Assembly: GCA_937877515.1 (NCBI GenBank)
Contig: CALFIX010000019.1
Coordinates: 1 to 63,767 of the forward strand
Direction: 5' to 3'
Source: an uncultured Treponema sp.
GTDB lineage: Bacteria; Spirochaetota; Spirochaetia; Treponematales; Treponemataceae
DNA length: 63,767 nt
Shown here: positions 53,203 through 60,842 of the stretch, in pieces
Numbering within the stretch: position 1 is the first letter of the stretch
Layout: each line of letters opens with the position of its first letter
The notes under the pieces: model-generated
Databases searched by the model: none
Seen by the model: the letters and a program-made list of their open reading frames with translations, nothing else
What the model was told of the DNA's origin: nothing
Translations under genes and position numbers: made by a program

Positions 53203-53239
53203 CACCTACCCGCTTTACAAGTGCACTACCGTCCAAAAA
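53203..53239 (-). repeat. GC-rich intergenic element, minimal copy 6 (inverted)
   Basis: CACCTACCCG at the left and ACCGTCCAAAAA at the right, only 37 bp in all. It looks like a deletion derivative keeping just the two ends of the family. It lies between dnaX and the beta-CASP gene. Confidence 0.55.
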
Positions 53240-54814
53240 CTACTCAAGCGTATAACTTTCACCGTATTTTACAATCTCTACATTAGGATAGCCGTTTTGG
53301 TTAAGGTAATCCTTTAAATACGCCTGTGCATCTGGTTCTCCATGGACTAAGAAAATTTTCTTTAGGCGGCTTGTGTCTATTGCATTAAGCCACTCACAGC
53401 TTTCTTTATAGTCAGCATGAGCACTAAAGGCATTTATGGTTTCTACGGCACAGTTAACCTTATACCAGTCACCTAAAATTTTAACTTCTTTTTCTCCGTC
53501 ACGAAGCTTTCTACCAAGTGTATTTTCTGCCATATAACCTACAATAAGAACTGTATTGCGTGGGTCAGAAACACCATTTGCAAGATGGTACAAAACTCGT
53601 CCAGCTTCACACATGCCGTCTGCACTTAAAACAATCATCGGACCGTCTGCCTGATTTAACGCCTTGGATTCATCTACGCTTGTCACAAAAGTAAGTTCAT
53701 TAAAACCAAACGGATTTTTATGATGCTTCAAAAATGCCTCATGAGTTTCTTCACTATAGCACTCTGGATGCAGCTGAAAAATACCTGTCGCATTTACTGC
53801 CATAGGACTGTCTACGTAAATAGGAATCCTTGGAATTTTCTTTTGATCCACAAGCAAATGTAAATAATAAACAAGTTCCTGAGCACGTTCTATTGCAAAG
53901 GTAGGAATTATAATCTTACCTTTTTTATCTACTGCACGGCGCACTACTTGTATAAGGTCTTTCATGGCAATGTTTGCGTCTTCGTGCAAGCGGTTACCAT
54001 AAGTGCTTTCCATAAAAATATAATCTGGGGCAGGAAGCTCCTGTGTAGAAGGATTACGAATAATAGGCTTTCCTACGCGTCCTAAGTCGCCTGTATAAAG
54101 AATTCTAATTTCATCAGATGGTGCTCCTCGCAAAGCCTGCTCTCCGCTAGTAACGCTTCCACTTTTTGCGTCTGCTTGAACTTTGCTCTTAGCTCCTCCA
54201 ATACCAAAAATCTTGTGCCAGAATCGTCTTCCGCCGCCCATGCCAGAATTTTCTTTCCTGCCACTTATAGGATTTTTTCGTTGACCCGTAATTGTAAGGT
54301 ATGCAAAAGCACTGCCTAAAATGTGGCCTGCATCAAAAAATTCCAGCTGAACATCAGGTGCAATGTACATCTTACGCCTATAGCTTAAACCCACTATCTG
54401 ATTTGCAGCCTTAACAACATCTGCTTCTGTGTACATTGGTTTCCAATTAAATTTTTCGCCTTTCTTTTTTGCCTGCTTAGCTAAAAATTCTGCATCTCGC
54501 GCTTGAATGCGCGCACTGTCCATCATAACAATATTTGCAAGGTCACGGGTGGCAGGAGTTGCATAAATGTTTCCGCCGTAACCATTCTTTGCAAGAAGGG
54601 GTAAAAGACCGCAGTGGTCAAAATGCGCATGAGTCAATATAACGCTTTCTATTTTATCTGCAGCAAAATCAAAGTCGCGATTTTTTTTATCGCTTTCGGC
54701 ACGTTTACCTTGAAAAGCCCCGCAGTCTATCATAAAGCTTCTGCCGTCTACTTCCAAAACGTGTTTGCTGCCTGTAACTTCTTCGGCAGCACCTAAAGAA
54801 TAACTTGTAACCAT
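53240..54814 (-). CDS. Beta-CASP metallo-beta-lactamase-fold hydrolase (RNase-like)
   Basis: 524 residues. Metal motifs: ILTHAHFDHCG (HxHxDH), AGHILGSA, LYTGDLGR and the C-terminal beta-CASP motifs SADGMCEAGRVLYHL, AFSAHADY and FLVHGEPDA. Relatives process RNA or cleave nucleic acids. A ~55-residue insertion at about 178-232, with low complexity (SGMGGGRRFWHKIFGIGG), interrupts the domain between AGHILGSA and TGDLGR. GGAGG precedes the ATG. Confidence 0.9.
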   Translation of the reverse strand: MVTSYSLGAAEEVTGSKHVLEVDGRSFMIDCGAFQGKRAESDKKNRDFDFAADKIESVILTHAHFDHCGLLPLLAKNGYGGNIYATPATRDLANIVMMDSARIQARDAEFLAKQAKKKGEKFNWKPMYTEADVVKAANQIVGLSYRRKMYIAPDVQLEFFDAGHILGSAFAYLTITGQRKNPISGRKENSGMGGGRRFWHKIFGIGGAKSKVQADAKSGSVTSGEQALRGAPSDEIRILYTGDLGRVGKPIIRNPSTQELPAPDYIFMESTYGNRLHEDANIAMKDLIQVVRRAVDKKGKIIIPTFAIERAQELVYYLHLLVDQKKIPRIPIYVDSPMAVNATGIFQLHPECYSEETHEAFLKHHKNPFGFNELTFVTSVDESKALNQADGPMIVLSADGMCEAGRVLYHLANGVSDPRNTVLIVGYMAENTLGRKLRDGEKEVKILGDWYKVNCAVETINAFSAHADYKESCEWLNAIDTSRLKKIFLVHGEPDAQAYLKDYLNQNGYPNVEIVKYGESYTLE

Positions 54815-54899
54815 GGCGGCCTCCTTGCACTCTTCGTGCCTTTATTTAAATTATAAGACATGAGAAGTAAATTCTCAAACAAATTGTTTAAGTTATAAA

Positions 54900-55234
54900 T
54901 TTGGACGGTACTAACTAAAAAAGAAAGAATCTTTACATTAAACAACATAAAATTGAGATTTCGCTCACGTGATGAAAACTGGGGACCACGGCAAGGGTGT
55001 AAAAGACACTCAAAGTTTAGAATTTTTTTTTGACCAAAATCTAGAAATTAATTTTAACTTCAACATCTTTGACAAATTTGCCACCCCATTTTTCATCACT
55101 ACGCTCTAATCTCAATTTTATTTTATATGAGGGCAAGAGCCCCGCTACTACGGGTTACGCATTCGCTTCATTACTACGTAACGGCGACTTGAAACTTCGT
55201 TGTCAATCCGCCGCCCTCCGTATCGGGCGTAGGT
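54900..55234 (+). repeat. GC-rich intergenic element, long copy 7, with nested palindrome
   Basis: Begins TTTGGACGGTACTAACT and ends TATCGGGCGTAGGTT. The right part is the GC-rich core (55128-55230). The left part holds a 175-bp imperfect palindrome (54947-55121). It fills most of the 523-bp gap 54815-55337; nothing in it looks coding. Confidence 0.65.
54947..55121. repeat. Long imperfect palindrome
   Basis: ATAAAATTGAGATT (54947) pairs with AATCTCAATTTTAT (55108). After a 7-8 nt mismatch GTGATGAAAA (54969) pairs with TTTTCATCAC (55090), and GGGG with CCCC. Weaker pairing continues inward. The arms look like the two halves of a small inverted-repeat element. Confidence 0.75.
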
Positions 55235-55301
55235 TAATAAAAATACCGGCGAAAAGCTTAAAATCATATTAAAAAAAATTATTTACGGTCAATGGCTAAA
55301 G

Positions 55302-55331
55302 TTGACGGCTTGTTAAAATCAATGGTATTAT
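55302..55331 (+). promoter_or_regulatory. Promoter of the 55338 gene
   Basis: TTGACG (55302-55307), 18-nt spacer, TATTAT (55326-55331). The -10 ends 6 nt before the ATG, with no ribosome site. Confidence 0.6.
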
Positions 55332-55337
55332 AATTTA

Positions 55338-56405
55338 ATGTATTCAAGAGAAATAAAAGATTGTCCTACAAAATTTGTCAGACATGCAAGACCAGTTTTT
55401 GGAACTTTTAAAGGACATCCTGAGCGTTTAGATATACGTGGAATTTTTAAGCCTTATGGCGTTGTTCCGCTCCCAGTCTTTATAACAAATCTTAGAATAA
55501 AAAGCCGCATTTCTTACTATTTTAATATTGGCGAATACATAGGAAGCATAAAATTCTTTGATTTAAAAATCATGGGGCTTGTAGAGGTATGCTTTTGGAA
55601 TAAAACTACAAATCAGCGCTACAGATACCGCTCTGTTATGGGACCAAGAAAAAGATTTGTTCCTCACAAGCTAAATTTAGCTGCAACTTCCTGCTACAAA
55701 AAAAAGAGATACATCCGCATAAGCTGGGACAGAAAAAGAGACAAACTTAGCGTCATCTTTGACTTACGGGGAGACGGCATTAAACCAAATGCAAATGCAG
55801 CCCTTACCTCAAAATTTTCTTCTAGTCCAAACACAGAACTTACCACAGTAGTACCTGCTCCAACACACAGAAGAAGCAGTGCAAGTTACCAAACATCATT
55901 ACCGCTGCATGGTGCCATAAGCCTTTTTAGTCCTGACGGAGAACAAAAAACTATGCAAGACGCAGAAGGCTTAATGTTTTTAGACGTAAACCGCACCTAC
56001 ATGAAGTTTCGTTCTTACGGCAAAACAGTTACGGCCCTTGGAGAAGTTGACGGTAAACAAATTGCTTTACGCCTTTTTGTTACATCACAGGATGCTGTAG
56101 ATTCAGACAAATACAACAGCAATGTACTTTTTTACGACAGCGAAGTTACACCATTACCACCTGTTGTAATAACCAACCCCTATGGTAAAATGAATAAATG
56201 GATAATACAGGACACAGAAAATATGGTAGACCTAACGTTTTCTCCTGTTTCAAATAATGTAAACAAGGCAAGTATTTTTGTACTTCGTCTTGACTATGAA
56301 ACTTTTTATGGCACCTTTGAAGGTATGGTTTGCACTGCACGCGGAAAAAAAATCAACCTAAAAGCATTGCAAGGACTTACCGAAAAATATGTTATAAGAC
56401 TTTAA
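55338..56405 (+). CDS. Protein of unknown function, possible DUF2804 family
   Basis: 355 residues, no signal peptide. Beta-rich and basic in the first half (RYRYRSVMGPRKRF; KKKRYIRISWDRKRDKLSVIFDL). A low-complexity Ser/Thr linker lies around 160-185, then a second beta-rich half. The two-half plan resembles DUF2804 proteins, but this is a weak match by eye. It is 16 nt upstream of the next orphan and shares its transcript. Predicted leaderless start. Confidence 0.55.
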   Translation: MYSREIKDCPTKFVRHARPVFGTFKGHPERLDIRGIFKPYGVVPLPVFITNLRIKSRISYYFNIGEYIGSIKFFDLKIMGLVEVCFWNKTTNQRYRYRSVMGPRKRFVPHKLNLAATSCYKKKRYIRISWDRKRDKLSVIFDLRGDGIKPNANAALTSKFSSSPNTELTTVVPAPTHRRSSASYQTSLPLHGAISLFSPDGEQKTMQDAEGLMFLDVNRTYMKFRSYGKTVTALGEVDGKQIALRLFVTSQDAVDSDKYNSNVLFYDSEVTPLPPVVITNPYGKMNKWIIQDTENMVDLTFSPVSNNVNKASIFVLRLDYETFYGTFEGMVCTARGKKINLKALQGLTEKYVIRL

Positions 56406-56421
56406 AAAGGAGAGAAACCTT

Positions 56422-58449
56422 ATGGCAGAAGAAAATAAGCCAGCAAAAACTCTAGCTCCGGGAACAATAGACCAGGTAAGAAAAAACATTGGTCCTATAG
56501 ATCCGGAAGAAGCCAAACTTATGTCGCAAAAGCTTGGCGGTGAAGTTTTAAGAGAACGTGCCGCAGTTCAAGAGCCAATAAGTAGACCATCTCCCAAACG
56601 AACGTCGCAAGGAGCAAGTTCTGTACGCGCTTCAGGGTATTCATCTTCTGATGTCGCCGAAAGAAGTAAAAATACTATGACAGATTCACATAAAAGCAGT
56701 TCCGGTACAAACACCGCAGAAAAAAAGAAAAAGCCGGTAGAAGATCTTCCAGAAGTAAGTGCAAAAGACTTAAAGCTTATGGAAAAACTTATGATGAGCA
56801 GCGAATACGACATAAAACCTGACTATGGCTTATTTAATATTTTCTACCGCATGTCTTCTAAAAACAGAGAAAAAGTTGCAAAAGGCTTTGCAGAATACAC
56901 TGTAAAACAGCATATAGCTCACATGCAAACTTTTATAAGTACAATAAAAACATTTATTCAGGTTTCACCGGATGTATATAAGAGTAAAATTGCTACAGAA
57001 ACAGATTTAAAATTTAAATTCTTACGCACTGTTGGCATGTGGACCATGCGCGACATAAAAGTTCTTGCAATAGATGTACAAGACAATGCACAAGACATTA
57101 CTGTTGCTCAGATGATTCCTTTTGTACGTGCCGTTTACCACGAGTTCATTACCATATACTACATAGGCGAACAGCAAATTCCTGCAATGATAAAAGAAGT
57201 TTATAACGACCTTATACAGCTTCCTGGTGCAGATCAGAAAAAACTTCAGCTGCTTGCAAAGGAAGGCATTACAGAATGGCTTTACATATACAATTCAATT
57301 TTAAAGGGAATGTATCCTCTGTTAATGCGCATGTGTTCTACAGAATATGTAGAATTCCCAAGATTCTTTACCGCAAAGATTGCTGATATTTTAAAATTCG
57401 TTGGAAGAACTAAATTTGATCTTCTCTTACCTGATAAAAAGAAAAAAGAAAATAAAGATGATAAAAAGAAAAAAGAAGAGAAGAAAGAAAAAGAAGAAGC
57501 TAAACCTGTTGCAGGTGCTTATGACGATTTAGTAAAAACCGGGATTAATATTTTAGACCAGCTGTTCCCAATGGCAGGTTTTAAAAACTTAGAAAAGCAT
57601 CCGGACATGTTCCCTTACTTCCAGCCGCTTTATAGATTTGAAGACGGCTTTAACATGTTACACCCAGACAACCCGATGCAGGTAACCTTAGTTCTTAGCC
57701 GCATACTAGAAGACTTCTTCCAGGGGTGCCGTAACGTTGACTTTAACATAAAAGCAGACGAACGGCTTGCTTCCCTATCAGACAATCTGACAGAGGCAAT
57801 GAATGACTGGGCCTCATACCGCGAAGACTTGTTTGACAGAAAATTAGGCGACTACTTACGTAACTATGTAAACTCTATCTATTCTCAGGCTGACTATGCC
57901 AGCACTCAATATGGTAAAGAAAATCTTAATAATATTTTCTGGCGTATGAAGCTTTACTTCTTACCATGCTTTAAGTTTAACGCACCAACATTAAAACACC
58001 CGACTAACGACAGTAAGTACAAACCGTTCTACAGTCGCATAGAATACATTAGAAATGTTCTTACAGTTATTGTACGACGCATAGATGAAAACTCTAATGG
58101 TAAAAAGCCAGTTCTTGGTGTTATAAACCCATGGAACCGTTACATTTTTGACTTGCCAAATAATATTTCGCGCCGTTTAGATGTTTTACTTGGTGCAAAA
58201 CAGGATGACGAAGTAACAAGAGCAACAAATGCAAATCTTATAAAGTATACACTTTGTGTTGCTTCTGTTCTTGACTGGTGGGTAAATAATTCTTCTAGCC
58301 CTGCTTATTCTACAAATCCGGACCATGTTTATCGTATTTCTGCAAAAGATGGGGGACCAGAATTTAGCGTTCCAGAAAGAAGTGACCAGGGACAATTGTT
58401 TGCAGATGGAGTAAAAAAAGCCATAGCAGCTCGTAAAGCAGCAAAATAG
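56422..58449 (+). CDS. Large orphan protein, probably conserved in treponemes
   Basis: 675 residues, cytoplasmic. The N-terminal ~120 residues are Ser/Lys-rich and likely disordered. The body is helical with many Tyr/Phe. A highly charged stretch made almost only of Lys/Glu/Asp lies around 342-366 (DKKKKENKDDKKKKEEKKE). No catalytic motif recognised. GGAGAG precedes the ATG. It follows the 55338 gene and ends at a strong terminator. Confidence 0.7.
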   Translation: MAEENKPAKTLAPGTIDQVRKNIGPIDPEEAKLMSQKLGGEVLRERAAVQEPISRPSPKRTSQGASSVRASGYSSSDVAERSKNTMTDSHKSSSGTNTAEKKKKPVEDLPEVSAKDLKLMEKLMMSSEYDIKPDYGLFNIFYRMSSKNREKVAKGFAEYTVKQHIAHMQTFISTIKTFIQVSPDVYKSKIATETDLKFKFLRTVGMWTMRDIKVLAIDVQDNAQDITVAQMIPFVRAVYHEFITIYYIGEQQIPAMIKEVYNDLIQLPGADQKKLQLLAKEGITEWLYIYNSILKGMYPLLMRMCSTEYVEFPRFFTAKIADILKFVGRTKFDLLLPDKKKKENKDDKKKKEEKKEKEEAKPVAGAYDDLVKTGINILDQLFPMAGFKNLEKHPDMFPYFQPLYRFEDGFNMLHPDNPMQVTLVLSRILEDFFQGCRNVDFNIKADERLASLSDNLTEAMNDWASYREDLFDRKLGDYLRNYVNSIYSQADYASTQYGKENLNNIFWRMKLYFLPCFKFNAPTLKHPTNDSKYKPFYSRIEYIRNVLTVIVRRIDENSNGKKPVLGVINPWNRYIFDLPNNISRRLDVLLGAKQDDEVTRATNANLIKYTLCVASVLDWWVNNSSSPAYSTNPDHVYRISAKDGGPEFSVPERSDQGQLFADGVKKAIAARKAAK

Positions 58450-58454
58450 TCTAA

Positions 58455-58485
58455 AAAGCCTTGTGTACTAACACAGGGCTTTTTT
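58455..58485 (+). terminator. Intrinsic terminator of the 56422 gene
   Basis: AAAGCCTTGTGT pairs with ACACAGGGCTTT (one G-T) around ACTA, followed by T. Confidence 0.85.
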
Positions 58486-58533
58486 AGTGTGCACTTAAAA
58501 TTATAGTTAATCAATTATTTCTTTAAAAAAGAA

Positions 58534-58558
58534 AAACCCATGTGTTAAACATGGGCTT
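58534..58558 (-). terminator. Second copy of the tRNA-Arg terminator
   Basis: CCCATGT/ACATGGG hairpin with T-runs on both sides. On the minus strand it follows the 18-bp tRNA-Arg tail copy at 58564-58581, just as the true terminator follows the true tRNA. Confidence 0.65.
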
Positions 58559-58563
58559 TTTTA

Positions 58564-58581
58564 TGAGACTAACACGATTCG
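58564..58581 (-). repeat. 18-bp copy of the tRNA-Arg 3' end (att-like)
   Basis: Identical to 58785-58802, which is the T-arm to discriminator part of tRNA-Arg. The copies lie 221 bp apart. The segment between carries three hairpins and GC-rich repeat-like sequence, but no gene. Confidence 0.75.
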
Positions 58582-58725
58582 CCGCTACGGTCACAGACCT
58601 CCTGTCTGTTCCCTCTGCGGCGTCTACGTTCACTTTTCGCAACCTCCTGTTGCGAAATCTATAAAATTGCTACGCCCTTGCTTGCAATTTTATAGACCGT
58701 TCACTTCGCTTCGAATCTCATTGTG
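58582..58725 (+). repeat. GC-rich hairpin cluster, copy 8
   Basis: Three perfect hairpins: ACAGA/TCTGT (58593-58609), TTTCGCAA/TTGCGAAA (58635-58657) and a 13-bp stem TCTATAAAATTGC/GCAATTTTATAGA nearby (58658-58696). The first two share the same 7-nt loop CCTCCTG. With the terminators it accounts for the 335-bp gap 58450-58784. Confidence 0.6.
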
Positions 58726-58753
58726 GTTATAAGTTTTTTTGTTTAAAATAAAA

Positions 58754-58779
58754 AAGCCTTGTGAGTTAACACAAGGCTT
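58754..58779 (-). terminator. Terminator of the tRNA-Arg transcript
   Basis: AAGCCTTGTG pairs with CACAAGGCTT around a 6-nt loop, with T downstream on the minus strand. It ends the three-tRNA cluster. Confidence 0.75.
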
Positions 58780-58784
58780 ATAAG

Positions 58785-58858
58785 TGAGACTAACACGATT
58801 CGAACGTGCGACCCTCACCTCCGCAGGGTGATGCTCTATCCAGCTGAGCTACAGTCTC
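58785..58858 (-). tRNA. tRNA-Arg (anticodon GCG)
   Basis: 74 nt. Acceptor GAGACTG pairs with TAGTCTC (last pair G-T), U8 A9, D-arm with GCTC/GAGC, anticodon stem TCACC/GGTGA with loop CTGCGGA, T-arm with TTCGAAT, discriminator A. The CCA end is not encoded. Anticodon GCG reads CGC and CGU. A20 in the D-loop and A73 fit arginine identity. Confidence 0.93.
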
Positions 58859-58885
58859 ATACAAGATAGCTTACACTACTTGAAT

Positions 58886-58971
58886 CGGAAGCGACAGGAG
58901 TTGAACCTGCCCGGCTCTTGAGGAGACCGACGGATTAGCAATCCGTTGTATTACCGCTCTACCACGCTTCC
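58886..58971 (-). tRNA. tRNA-Ser (anticodon GCT)
   Basis: 86 nt with a long variable arm (class II). Acceptor GGAAGCG/CGCTTCC, anticodon loop TTGCTAA, discriminator G as required for serine. CCA is not encoded. Reads AGC/AGU. Confidence 0.95.
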
Positions 58972-58989
58972 AAACCTATTTTCTAGGTA

Positions 58990-59076
58990 CGGAGCGAGAG
59001 GGATTTGAACCCCCGATACCCGTAAGAGTATAACGGTTTTCAAGACCGCCGCGTTCGACCACTCTGCCATCGCTCC
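58990..59076 (-). tRNA. tRNA-Ser (anticodon TGA)
   Basis: 87 nt, class II with a long variable arm. Acceptor GGAGCGA/TCGCTCC, anticodon loop CTTGAAA, discriminator G. CCA is not encoded. Reads UCA and probably other UCN codons. It is the first tRNA of the three on this strand. Confidence 0.95.
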
Positions 59077-59184
59077 AAATAATGTAAGCGTGAGTTTATA
59101 ATAAAAGAAAATACTTGTCAAGTACTTTTTACAGATGTTCTTGTATGATATACTTGAAAATGAGAATAACATAGAGAGGTATAT

Positions 59185-59766
59185 ATGAACAGAACAAACT
59201 TTAGCCTTGGAGTACTTGTAGCTTTAGCAGGTCTTGTTATGCTTATTGCTCCAAAAGAAAGTATTAGCTTTGTTATAATCTTATTGGGAGCAAGTGCTGT
59301 ATTAAATGGTCTTTACGACATTATAACAACCAGAACATTCAGTCCTATTGCTATTTTTAAGCGAACTGCCTTAATAAGGGGCTGTGCAAGTATTTTAATT
59401 GGTATACTTGCAATTTGTTTTCCACTTGCATTTGGAGAAACATTATTTAACATTATGCGTTACGTAATGGCAATCTATATGATTTTTGCTGTTATTGCAG
59501 AATTGATTCTTGTCTTTAACTTACCAAAAGATTCCTTATTAAAGAAGAGATTCTTTTTTGAAGCTTTAGGTTATGCAGCAGTTTGTGTTGTTTTATTTTT
59601 GCTTTCACCAGATTCTATTGGACCTTTTATTATTCGAATCGTTGGCATTGCTGTTATGCTAGGTGGTATAGGCTACACAATATGGACTTGGAAAAATCGC
59701 ACACTTGTTGTAGAAGCAGAAAATGTTAGAGATGAAGAAACAACTGAAGAAAATAAAGCCGAATAA
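59185..59766 (+). CDS. DUF308 (HdeD-like) membrane protein
   Basis: 193 residues with six hydrophobic segments in three pairs (LVALAGLVMLIAP, FVIILLGASAVLNGLYDI, CASILIGILAICFPLAFG and so on) and a short acidic C-terminal tail. HdeD relatives are linked to acid resistance in enterics; the general function is unknown. A GAGAGG site precedes the ATG. Confidence 0.85.
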   Translation: MNRTNFSLGVLVALAGLVMLIAPKESISFVIILLGASAVLNGLYDIITTRTFSPIAIFKRTALIRGCASILIGILAICFPLAFGETLFNIMRYVMAIYMIFAVIAELILVFNLPKDSLLKKRFFFEALGYAAVCVVLFLLSPDSIGPFIIRIVGIAVMLGGIGYTIWTWKNRTLVVEAENVRDEETTEENKAE

Positions 59767-59767
59767 C

Positions 59768-59912
59768 ATACGCGGGATTGCAGCACCTTTAGTTGATGCT
59801 GCCTTCAGGCAGCACCAATGAGCCGAAAGGCGAAGTGCGAAAAGCCCGTAACAAAAAAAAGCATTTGGTTAATAAAAAAAAATAAAAGACCGGTATAAAC
59901 CACCGTCCAAAA
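59768..59912 (-). repeat. GC-rich intergenic element, copy 9 (inverted)
   Basis: CATACGCGGGATTGC at the left and ACCGTCCAAAA at the right, in the same reversed order as copies 2 and 6. It contains the hairpin GCTGCC/GGCAGC (59810-59825). It lies between the DUF308 gene and thyX. Confidence 0.6.
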
Positions 59913-59929
59913 AAAATAGGAGAATAAAA

Positions 59930-60766
59930 ATGGCACATTGTATTGTTCCAGAAGCAGAAGAAATTTTAGACAAAGAATTTTCAGTTTTAGATAAAGGCTT
60001 TGTTAGACTTGTAGACTACTACGGTAGTGACCAGAGAATTGTTCAGAGTGCACGCGTCAGCTATGGCGAAGGTACAAAAAGTGTAAGTCAGGACGGAGCA
60101 TTAATTGACTACTTATTACGCCATCAGCACACTTCTCCATTTGAACAGGTTGTGTTTACATTCCATGTTAAGATGCCAATCTTTGTTGCCCGCCAATGGG
60201 TTCGTCACAGAATGGGCCGCATGAATGAAGTTAGCGGTCGATACAGCATTATGAAAGATGAATTTTATGTTCCAGAGAGTGAATGTATTGCTACACAGTC
60301 TAAAGACAACAAACAGGGAAGAAATTCTGAACCGCTTCCAAAAGAAGAAGCAGAAAAATATCGCGAACGTTTTACAAACATTCAGGAAGAATGTTACAAA
60401 GACTACAACTCAATGGTAGAAGAAGGACTTGCTCGCGAAATTGCACGTATAAATTTACCACTTTCTCTTTACACAGAATTTTACTGGCAGATGGATTTAC
60501 ACAATCTGTTCCACTTTTTAAAGCTAAGATTAGACAGCCACGCTCAATATGAAATTCGTGAATATGCAAAAGTAATTTTAGAAATGGTTCGTAAAGTTTG
60601 TCCTATGGCAACAAGCAGTTTTGAAAACGACATGGCACGCTCCGTAAGTTTTACAGGAGAAGAAATGGAAGCTTTACGCGCTGTGCTTTCTGGAAAAGAA
60701 AATCCTCTTACAGAAAAGAAGCTAAAACGCTTTGAAGAAAAAATTGCTACAGGTGTTCAACTATAA
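59930..60766 (+). CDS. thyX: Flavin-dependent thymidylate synthase
   Basis: 278 residues. The ThyX motif RHRx7S is present (VRHRMGRMNEVSGRYS), preceded by HQHTSPFEQVVFTFHVKMP and followed by INLPLSLYTEFYW. It makes dTMP from dUMP using FAD and methylene-THF. Consistent with spirochaetes that use ThyX instead of ThyA. AGGAG lies 7 nt before the ATG. Confidence 0.96.
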   Translation: MAHCIVPEAEEILDKEFSVLDKGFVRLVDYYGSDQRIVQSARVSYGEGTKSVSQDGALIDYLLRHQHTSPFEQVVFTFHVKMPIFVARQWVRHRMGRMNEVSGRYSIMKDEFYVPESECIATQSKDNKQGRNSEPLPKEEAEKYRERFTNIQEECYKDYNSMVEEGLAREIARINLPLSLYTEFYWQMDLHNLFHFLKLRLDSHAQYEIREYAKVILEMVRKVCPMATSSFENDMARSVSFTGEEMEALRAVLSGKENPLTEKKLKRFEEKIATGVQL

Positions 60767-60842
60767 TAAAAAAAACTATACAAATTTTTAATATGTGTGT
60801 TATAATAAGATTAGAAACACTTGTTATGAGGAGATTGCAGTT

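Noticed and set aside
55069..55272. Plus-strand open frame of 67 codons in the 54815-55337 gap
   Set aside because: It crosses a palindrome arm and the GC-rich repeat, has no ribosome site and the peptide reads like translated repeat.
58585..58725. GC-rich hairpin region as a degraded fourth tRNA
   Set aside because: Only the last 18 bases of tRNA-Arg are present; no acceptor 5' arm, D-arm or anticodon arm can be drawn.
58951..59172. Minus-strand open frame of 73 codons
   Set aside because: It runs through two tRNA-Ser genes and encodes translated tRNA sequence; not a protein gene.
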